From Leptolyngbyaceae cyanobacterium MO_188.B28 (GTDB lineage Bacteria > Cyanobacteriota > Cyanobacteriia > Phormidesmidales > Phormidesmidaceae), in NCBI GenBank assembly GCA_030065175.1, contig JASJDH010000033.1:1-33061 (forward strand): DNA of 33,061 nt, given 5' to 3'. Positions within the stretch are counted from its first letter, which is position 1. Every line of letters begins with the position of its first letter. Both the position numbers and the translations under genes were made by a program. Below the pieces are notes generated by a model, which ran no database searches, had not been told where the DNA came from, and saw only the letters and a list, made by a program, of their open reading frames with translations. This document shows positions 26,187 to 33,061 of the stretch, one piece after another.

Positions 26187-27275
26187 TCAGTTGAAAATCC
26201 TAATGACATTCAACACATCACCCAGAAATCTACCGATTGGCCCTAAGAATAAAGAAGCGTTATCGCTAAAAGATGCTAATCCGGAACGACGCACCAGAAT
26301 CACATCTTGGTTATGCAGGGCGGGATTGTTCTCATCATTGATATTTTGACTGATATCAACGGAGATTTCTCGCCGCGAAACTGTGCCATCGGGGTTCAAC
26401 CGCACCAGGTCAACGGAACGGGTCGCCGCTCGTTTATTGAATCCGCCTGCAGATAGCAGAGCTTGATTCAGCGGTGTATTGGGCGGCACCTCGAGCGCCC
26501 CCGGCCTGCCGACTTCTCCTGAAACGTACACTCGAATCGTGTCTGGGGAGAAATTTGCAGTTGCAATTTGACTGGCTTCCGCCGGATCCATCGTCACAGC
26601 CGTGGGAATAAAAACGGAATCCCCTCCACGCAGCGTGATATCTTTGCTCAAATCCCCCGTCATCAGGAGATCCCAAAGATTCACCGTCAGGGTTTTGTTT
26701 TCTCCGGAGCTTTGGGGACGGCTAACTTGCACCTGGCGCAGATTTGCTTTGGGGGTAATCCCGCCAGCTAATTGAATAGCGGCTGTTAGGGTTGGAGGCT
26801 CACTCTCTCTATTCCCAGCTTCTGGAGCAATGGCGTATGAGCCAGGACGATTGACCTCGCCTGAAACAGCCACTCTGACTGTTCGTAGAGATACGGGGGT
26901 GACCGTCACCCAACTCCGCCTTAAGTAAGGCGCATAGCGAGCACTGATTAGCTCAGTCGTCTGCTGAAAGGTAAGGCCCTGAACCGACAGCCGCCCCACT
27001 CTCGGCAAATTCACTGCGCCGTCGGGAAGCACCAGCACTTCACCACTATATTCTTCAGCGCCATAAATATCGATGTTGATGCGATCGCCTGGCCCTAAAG
27101 TGTAGCCGGAATCCCAGGTATTGTTGTTGTTATTGAGAAGCGACGGCCTCGATGGCAAGGGGTTTGTTTGGGCGCCTACGGGAGCTGCATAGGGTAAAGC
27201 GCCTAACAAAGACACCAGAATGCCGGCGCCCATAGGTATTGTCCGGAGCCAGACAGCATGAATTGGATTTGACAT
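26187..27275 (-). CDS. Polysaccharide export protein (Wza/SLBB family)
   Basis: YTLGPGDRINIDIYGAEEYSGEVLVLPDGAVNLPRVGRLSVQGLTFQQTTELISARYAPYLRRSWVTVTPV, followed by two SLBB-like repeats. Confidence 0.93.
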   Translation of the reverse strand: MSNPIHAVWLRTIPMGAGILVSLLGALPYAAPVGAQTNPLPSRPSLLNNNNNTWDSGYTLGPGDRINIDIYGAEEYSGEVLVLPDGAVNLPRVGRLSVQGLTFQQTTELISARYAPYLRRSWVTVTPVSLRTVRVAVSGEVNRPGSYAIAPEAGNRESEPPTLTAAIQLAGGITPKANLRQVQVSRPQSSGENKTLTVNLWDLLMTGDLSKDITLRGGDSVFIPTAVTMDPAEASQIATANFSPDTIRVYVSGEVGRPGALEVPPNTPLNQALLSAGGFNKRAATRSVDLVRLNPDGTVSRREISVDISQNINDENNPALHNQDVILVRRSGLASFSDNASLFLGPIGRFLGDVLNVIRIFN

Positions 27276-27536
27276 ACCTCAGGATGATAAATATTGCCTT
27301 TACCTCACATCTATCTCTAATCCATGGACCTACTGCCCCAATCAGGCGAGTAATTTCCATCTTTAACGAAATTTAATACAAATACAATCTGTGTTGTGCT
27401 TGGTACTTATTGAATCCCGTTTTTTCCGGAAGGTTAAGCGGACAGTTGAGAAGACTTATAGGGAAGTCGAAAAAGCTATTCGAAGATAGGTATCTACCGA
27501 TGATCTGTTCACCTGTCTAGATTTTGATATTAAGCT

Positions 27537-29804
27537 GTGACTGAAAGTACCCTCAGTCCTATAGCCGAAGAAGACATTGGCTATGGGCATCTACTTAAAA
27601 TTCTGGTGCGTCGAGGTTTTTGGTTCATCGGAACTTTTGGCGTTACGTTAGCAGCGTCTGCTTTCATGGCGGTGAATACTAAACCTGCCTACGAAAGCTC
27701 AATGCAGCTCCTTGTCGAACCTAACTTCGATGAAGAACGAAACTTACCCGAGTTAGCGGGATCTGCCGATCCTTCAAGGTCGACATCGCGGTCTAGTCAA
27801 ACGGCTTTGGTCACTCAGCTTAATCTAATGCGCAGCCATGAATTTATTCAGGATGCTGTGAATTTATTGATTTCTGATTATCCTGGGCTGACCGCCGAGA
27901 CGGTTAAGCATGGATTCAAGCTGACCCAGGTTTCCGAAGGAAAGGTAGAAACTCGGATCTTTAAGGCGGTCTATGTTGACACTGATCCGGTTAAAACCCA
28001 GAAGGTAATCGAGGCGTTGCAAGAGGTTTACCTGGACTATAACCTTGATCAGCAAGAACAGCGCCTAACGCGAGGATTGGCATTTATTAACGAGCAACTT
28101 AAAAATGCCCGCCAAAATTTGCAGGTCTCTCAGGATGCGTTAGAACAATTTCGAGAACTGCAAAACTTAATTGATCCAAACAAACAAGCTGAAGCCGTCA
28201 CGAATGCATTAAACCGGATAATGCAGGAGCAGCAGGACGTTGAAGCCCAATATGAAGATGCAGAAGCGCTCTACGCCACCCTACAAGAACAGCTATCCCT
28301 TTCCCCTGAAATCGCGCTGACTGAATCGCGATTAAGTCAATCTGCCCGGTATCAAACACTGCTAAATGAACTTCAGCAGACTGAGCTGGCTTTAGCGGAA
28401 CGGCGTGTTGTCTTTTCTGACACCGATCCCAGCGTTCAAACCCTATTTGCCCAACGCCAAAATCAAATCCTATTGCTGCGCCAAGAGATTGAGCGCGTAT
28501 TAGGTCAGTCCCAGGCTGAGGCCGTACTGCCGCCAGAGGGTCTGTTAAATGTTGGGCAAATGAGCACCGTAGACTTAGGTTTGGTGCGCAACCTGGCGGA
28601 AGTTCAAGCCAACCTCGCCAGTTTGGAAGCCCGCTACCAGAGTCTAGTGGAAACAGAACAATCCCTAAGGGAAGAACTGAACTACTTTCCGGGGTTGATT
28701 GCAGAATATGATCGCTTACAGCCTGAAGTTGATATTGATCGTTCAGTTCTCCAGAAACTCTTAGAAGAAAAGGAAATCGTCAGCGCCAAATTGGCCCGAG
28801 GGGGCTTTAACTGGCAGGTGGTGGAATCTCCTCAACTGGGTAAGAAAGTCGGTCCAAGCGCCGTTCATACCCTAATGTTGGGGGGAGTAGTCGGTATATT
28901 TTTAGGGGGAATTGTCGCCTTTATCCGGGAGGCGATCGACAATGCGGTGCACAGCCCAGAAGATTTGGAAAAACAAACCGCCTTGCCTCTATTGGGCAGC
29001 CTGCCCTCTGTTCCATTGATTGCAACGGATGGTTTATCCAGTCCGCTGCGGCTCAACCAAACTAGCCTCAATGCTGGGTTTGGCCTGGAACTGATGCAGC
29101 AACCGCTGTTTCGAGAGGCTCTTGACTTAATTTACAAAAATATTCAGTTGCTGGGGGGTTCACCGAAATCTGAATCCATCACAATTACCTCAGCCTTACC
29201 CGGTGAAGGTAAATCAACCCTGATTTTGGGCTTAGCCTTAAGCGCAGCTCGCCAGGGTCGACGGGTATTGGTGATTGATGCTGACCTCCGCCGCCCTAGT
29301 CTGCATGAGCGATTGAATCTACCCAATGATCGGGGATTGACCTCCCTGCTGAAGCATGGACCGGGCGCCGCGAAGCCCATCCAATTATCATTAATGGACG
29401 TCAAAATCAATGTCTTACCGGCTGGCTTGGAATCCACTGATCCGGTCAGATTATTGGCTTCGCAACGAATGGGACGGTTGATGGCGGCCCTCAAAGAGGC
29501 GTACGACCTGGTGCTGCTAGATACCCCTCCGCTGCTGGAAGTGGTGGATGCGCTGCAGGTGGGAACATTCTGCAATAGCACAATCCTTATTTCACGGCTT
29601 GAGCAGGTGACTCAGACTGAACTGCGAAAGGCAATCACCCAACTTAGCCGTCTGAAGGTATTGGGGATTGTGGCCAATGGGTCCAAAAGCAAACCCATGC
29701 GCTATGTCGGATGGATTGAGCAAACGCCTGAGGAATTAAATCATATGGAGTCACTCAATTCAGAACCGGCTGCGCCTAATGCAGTCAGCTCAAGAAGATA
29801 TTGA
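27537..29804 (+). CDS. Polysaccharide biosynthesis tyrosine autokinase / Wzc-GumC-like chain-length protein (GTG start)
   Basis: Wzz domain plus coiled coil; ITSALPGEGKSTLILGLALSAARQGRRVLVIDADLRRPSLHE and YDLVLLDTPPLLEVVDALQ (BY-kinase Walker motifs). Confidence 0.93.
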   Translation: MTESTLSPIAEEDIGYGHLLKILVRRGFWFIGTFGVTLAASAFMAVNTKPAYESSMQLLVEPNFDEERNLPELAGSADPSRSTSRSSQTALVTQLNLMRSHEFIQDAVNLLISDYPGLTAETVKHGFKLTQVSEGKVETRIFKAVYVDTDPVKTQKVIEALQEVYLDYNLDQQEQRLTRGLAFINEQLKNARQNLQVSQDALEQFRELQNLIDPNKQAEAVTNALNRIMQEQQDVEAQYEDAEALYATLQEQLSLSPEIALTESRLSQSARYQTLLNELQQTELALAERRVVFSDTDPSVQTLFAQRQNQILLLRQEIERVLGQSQAEAVLPPEGLLNVGQMSTVDLGLVRNLAEVQANLASLEARYQSLVETEQSLREELNYFPGLIAEYDRLQPEVDIDRSVLQKLLEEKEIVSAKLARGGFNWQVVESPQLGKKVGPSAVHTLMLGGVVGIFLGGIVAFIREAIDNAVHSPEDLEKQTALPLLGSLPSVPLIATDGLSSPLRLNQTSLNAGFGLELMQQPLFREALDLIYKNIQLLGGSPKSESITITSALPGEGKSTLILGLALSAARQGRRVLVIDADLRRPSLHERLNLPNDRGLTSLLKHGPGAAKPIQLSLMDVKINVLPAGLESTDPVRLLASQRMGRLMAALKEAYDLVLLDTPPLLEVVDALQVGTFCNSTILISRLEQVTQTELRKAITQLSRLKVLGIVANGSKSKPMRYVGWIEQTPEELNHMESLNSEPAAPNAVSSRRY

Positions 29805-29901
29805 GTTTGAAGGAGTCAAAACTTCAACGTTTTGAATGACGTCCGTCAGAAGATAGATCATTCACAATATTGGTGAAATCCTGTACACAGGACTATTCAT
29901 C

Positions 29902-30714
29902 TTGTATTGCGGGGGCGTCTTCAAACCAATGCTTATAGCTTTACCTATTCATGTTTGGACTCCAGTGAAACTGGGAATTTTGCAGTGGTTTTCATCTCCC
30001 CTGCGAGTTCTTTTACCCCTTTTAGGGATTATCGGCATTACTGGATTGTTCAGGAGCCGATCGTGGGCCCGGTTAGTACTTAAATCAGCCAGTGGTTTAG
30101 CGATTGCCTACCTAATTCTGATTTCACCAGTCGGAGCCTTTATGGCCGTTAACGGCTTGGAACATTTTCTACCCACTGACGATGGGCAACGGGCTGATGC
30201 AATTGTAATTTTGGGAAGAGGCGATTTAGCCGAAAAGGAGCGATCTCAAATAGCGACTCGCCTTCTGCGGTCTGGGCGGGCTCCGTTCATTTTCACTACA
30301 GGTAAAGATGAAGCGCCCAAAATGTTAGAGCTGTTGGCTTCCAACGGTATACCCAGCGAGTTTATCCTGGGGGAAAACTGCGCCCGCACGACGGAAGAAA
30401 ATGCTATTTTCACTTCAGTTATTCTGAAATCTCAATCTGTACACCAGATTATTTTGGTGACGGACACTCCTCATATGTTGAGATCGCTTTTAACCTTTCG
30501 CAGCTTTGGATTTGATGTAACGCCGAAATCTGTCCCCGTTCCCTCAACCCTCACTTCAATGCAAGTTAGTATATTGGCGATCAGAGAATATTTGGGTCTC
30601 CTTAGCTATAGCATATTAGGACGCTTTCAGCCCCGGACCGCTCCTGAACTACAGAGCTCAAACCTAGCCTCTGAATGCTTGCTCAATGGCGGAAAAATAT
30701 TGGCTGAACTATAG
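29902..30714 (+). CDS. YdcF/SanA/ElyC family protein (DUF218)
   Basis: DAIVILGRGDLAEKERSQIATRLLRSGRAPFIFTTGKDE...LLASNGIPSEFILGENCARTTEENAIFTSVILKSQSVHQIILVTDTPHMLRSLLTF. Confidence 0.9.
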   Translation: MYCGGVFKPMLIALPIHVWTPVKLGILQWFSSPLRVLLPLLGIIGITGLFRSRSWARLVLKSASGLAIAYLILISPVGAFMAVNGLEHFLPTDDGQRADAIVILGRGDLAEKERSQIATRLLRSGRAPFIFTTGKDEAPKMLELLASNGIPSEFILGENCARTTEENAIFTSVILKSQSVHQIILVTDTPHMLRSLLTFRSFGFDVTPKSVPVPSTLTSMQVSILAIREYLGLLSYSILGRFQPRTAPELQSSNLASECLLNGGKILAEL

Positions 30715-30772
30715 CAACTGGTTGCAACAGCCCACTGATGTATTAATACCCATAGTCAGTTTAAGCATACCT

Positions 30773-31078
30773 TCACAAAGGTCCGTCGATTTTGGCGTTC
30801 AGGCCGTAAACTTCACGGCTGCCAGACAGGGTCACCAGATTGACGGTTCGCTCATCGCCGGGTTCAAACCGAACCGCTGTGCCCGCGGGAATGTCTAATC
30901 GCATCCCCCGGGCTTGGGCGCGGTTAAAGGAAAGGGCTTCATTGACCTCAAAAAAATGGAAGTGGGAGCCGACTTGAATAGGGCGATCGCCAGTGTTGGC
31001 CACCGCTAACGTAACGGTTTCGCGCCCTTCATTGAGTTCAATTTCCCCTGCTTCTGTGATTAATTCACCGGGTATCAT
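30773..31078 (-). CDS. ureB: Urease subunit beta
   Basis: [94 protein letters not shown]. Confidence 0.98.
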   Translation of the reverse strand: MIPGELITEAGEIELNEGRETVTLAVANTGDRPIQVGSHFHFFEVNEALSFNRAQARGMRLDIPAGTAVRFEPGDERTVNLVTLSGSREVYGLNAKIDGPL

Positions 31079-32142
31079 GACCGTCCTCCCAATTTGCTAA
31101 TTAATTCTTGTCGCAGGTTGACCAATTCCCGTTCAATTCGCTGCTGGGATTCTTCTAACTCCCGCCGGAGTCCAGCCTCCGTATTGTCTTCAATTAAGGT
31201 CTTTAGGGCCATCAGGTGAGCCGTCTTCAAGGCCAACTCAGCTGGGACTTTTACATCCGGAAGGACGCCATTCCCTTCCCAGTTGCCGCCGGTAATCGGA
31301 TTAATCGCCCGTCCGGTGGGGATAAAAATCCAGAAATGATCGTTAATGCGGTATCCAGACCCAGGATTGGCGCCGCCGCGAGTGGTCTCCCCCACCAAGA
31401 CGGCCCGTTTGAGGTGTTTCAGATTGTATGCAAACTCTTCCGCTGCTGAAAAGGTGTCCTGACTAATAAGGACATAAACGGGTTTGTCTAAATATCGGCA
31501 GCCTGGCACGAACGGTAATGTCCACCATTGCTGCGTTCGGTCTTCGGCACGCCAGTAGAGATCGTTCAGATGGATGGGGGGATGGGCGGGAAACAAATAG
31601 CTGCAGAGTAGGGCCACCATGCCGGGGGAGCCACCGCTGTTATGGCGCAAGTCAATGATCAGGGCGCTGGTGTGGGCTAAGAAATTCATCGCTGCGATCG
31701 CAGTTTCCCCAGCAAAAGCAGGCGATTCAAACCCAAAGAGTTCCAAATAACCGACATTCCCACACAGCCGCTCAACTCGATTAAAGTCATAGTTTCGCAG
31801 ACTGCTGCTATGGCGTTGCTGAGCCAGTTCCTCTGGCGTCGGCGCGCTTTGAGCGTCTAATTGAGGTAAGGGGACAGCGCTAAAAAACACCCGCAAATTC
31901 CGGTCCTGACTCAATTCCTGGAGTTGCGCCGTCAGGGTTTGAGCCAGCTGCGCCCCACTGGTAATGTCAACATATCCACCGGTCTTGAGACGCTGATGAA
32001 TGTCCTGCTGAATCGCATCAGCCGCCTCCGGGAAAACATACTCATTCAGCTTTTCAATGATCTCATCTAAGACTTCTCGACATTGAGCCTGATCAATTGC
32101 CATATCAGGCTGTTCCGGCAGCTCTGGCAGAGAATTTGGCAT
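31075..32142 (-). CDS. S41 family peptidase (C-terminal processing protease / IRBP-like), no obvious signal peptide
   Basis: [57 protein letters not shown]...[41 protein letters not shown]...[10 protein letters not shown]. Overlaps ureB by 4 bp. Confidence 0.93.
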   Translation of the reverse strand: MPNSLPELPEQPDMAIDQAQCREVLDEIIEKLNEYVFPEAADAIQQDIHQRLKTGGYVDITSGAQLAQTLTAQLQELSQDRNLRVFFSAVPLPQLDAQSAPTPEELAQQRHSSSLRNYDFNRVERLCGNVGYLELFGFESPAFAGETAIAAMNFLAHTSALIIDLRHNSGGSPGMVALLCSYLFPAHPPIHLNDLYWRAEDRTQQWWTLPFVPGCRYLDKPVYVLISQDTFSAAEEFAYNLKHLKRAVLVGETTRGGANPGSGYRINDHFWIFIPTGRAINPITGGNWEGNGVLPDVKVPAELALKTAHLMALKTLIEDNTEAGLRRELEESQQRIERELVNLRQELISKLGGRS

Positions 32143-32151
32143 AGTTCAAAC

Positions 32152-32454
32152 TCATTGAATGGGATTATGCACCGTCACCAATTTGGTTCCGTCTGGGAAG
32201 GTGGCTTCTACTTGGACTTCGTGAATCATGTCCGCCACCCCTTCCATCACCTCATCCCGACTCAGAAGCGTTGCGCCGTAGCTCATTAATTCAGCCACAG
32301 AACGCCCTTCCCGCGCTCCTTCGAGGATGGCGGCTGAAATGTAAGCAACCGATTCAGGATGATTTAATTTTAATCCCCTCTCTTTTCGCCGTTCCGCCAA
32401 CAAAGCGGCTGTAAAGATGAGCAGTTTGTCTTTCTCTTGCGGTGTCAGTTGCAT
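32152..32454 (-). CDS. ureA: Urease subunit gamma
   Basis: [99 protein letters not shown]. Confidence 0.98.
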   Translation of the reverse strand: MQLTPQEKDKLLIFTAALLAERRKERGLKLNHPESVAYISAAILEGAREGRSVAELMSYGATLLSRDEVMEGVADMIHEVQVEATFPDGTKLVTVHNPIQ

Positions 32455-32465
32455 GAACCCTTCAA

Positions 32466-32488
32466 ATTTTAGATTTTGGATTTTAGAT
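32466..32488. repeat. Heptameric STRR-type repeat (ATTTTAG ATTTTGG ATTTTAG AT)
   Basis: Three consecutive 7-nt ATTTT(A/G)G units just upstream of ureA. Confidence 0.75.
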
Positions 32489-32572
32489 TAGCAGCAGACA
32501 ATGGGTAATTTCGAACTTAGTTATTAAACCATGTCCAACTCGCCAAGGACATTTGAACCTGGGCAAAAATAA

Positions 32573-32626
32573 AGTCTCACCGATATCTGCTAGAGCAATG
32601 TAAATTCGCCCTAGTTCAGTGAGACT
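32573..32626 (-). terminator. Candidate long-loop terminator of porin gene
   Basis: AGTCTCAC (32573) and GTGAGACT (32619) are inverted copies. On the minus strand the distal arm runs into TTTATTTTT, about 65 bp after the porin stop. Confidence 0.5.
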
Positions 32627-32692
32627 CAGTTTGATCTAGAAGGGTTACCTTTGTATGCCCAAAGCCAAGTGATAGATCATGCCAACCTATCG

Positions 32693-33061
32693 TTAAAATT
32701 TGAAAACAGCTCGAACCACTCCATAAACTGAAGCACTGTCAACCCGGGAATCGTTAATGGCGTTCTCTTCGGCGTAAAGGATAGCGGGGGTAATTGACAA
32801 GTACTCATTGAGTTCCATTTCGTAATAGGCTTCGGCAAAGAAGGGCTCATCTTCGGTATAGGTAGGCGCTTCCCCCACATAGACGCCAAATGTATTGCCC
32901 TCCCAAAACAAATCGGGAATCGAAATTCCAGCTTGCCAAGAGAAAGATTCTTCATCTGTGCCGTCTTGGTCATGGAAAGCGCCGTATCCGCCCAATTCAA
33001 ATCCGCCTAAATCAAAGTTGACTAACCCAGCAAAGGTATTGGTGGCTCTGTCTCCGGCATC
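32693..33061 (-). CDS. Carbohydrate-selective / iron-uptake type outer membrane porin (OprB-like), C-terminal fragment cut by window edge
   Basis: Frame open to the window end (DAGDRATNTFAGLVNFDLGGFELGGYGAFHDQDG...); SWQAGISIPDLFWEGNTFGVYVGEAPTY...FFAEAYYEMELNEYLSITPAILYAEE...VYGVVRAVFKF ends in an aromatic residue. Confidence 0.82.
   Translation of the reverse strand, partial: DAGDRATNTFAGLVNFDLGGFELGGYGAFHDQDGTDEESFSWQAGISIPDLFWEGNTFGVYVGEAPTYTEDEPFFAEAYYEMELNEYLSITPAILYAEENAINDSRVDSASVYGVVRAVFKF

Overview
The window is cyanobacterial chromosome. Evidence: an intact kaiA-kaiB-kaiC cluster on the minus strand, a SigC-like group 2 sigma factor, many GCGATCGC (HIP1) octamers, and heptameric STRR-type repeats. 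Recognisable content, left to right: a membrane-anchored TIR + ~16-blade WD40 protein (5' end cut by the window); folB; a Trypco1-type gene with a small uncharacterised partner; a Uma2/HicB-like pair; a decayed Uma2 pseudogene; a caspase-like + formylglycine-generating-enzyme (FGE) gene that lost its 5' part at an IS3-family element; a DUF433/DUF5615 toxin-antitoxin-like pair; the sigma factor; a SNF2 helicase; kaiCBA; a CBS/PAS hybrid histidine kinase with two degenerate receiver-like domains next to kaiA, followed at once by a cytochrome c6-like gene; a HIT protein; a DUF4231 2TM protein; RNase HI with a C-terminal extension; divergent Wza-like and Wzc-like genes and a YdcF gene; ureA - S41 peptidase - ureB; and a porin C-terminus. 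The strongest unexpected structure is at 10155-11264. The DUF433/DUF5615 pair is bracketed by two imperfect palindromes with integron attC architecture: terminal R boxes xxxTAAC...GTTAxxx, an inner 11-13 bp stem, and two extra unpaired G bases on the left arm in both. The start of the unit (GTTATGTGGCGT) is an exact 12-nt inverted repeat of the start of the downstream site (ACGCCACATAAC), as the cassette model predicts. No integrase is visible, so this looks like an integrase-less attC cluster (CALIN) or a sedentary-integron fragment carrying one toxin-antitoxin cassette, with an IS3 element marking a rearrangement against the caspase gene. All calls are from reading the sequence; no searches or folding were run.
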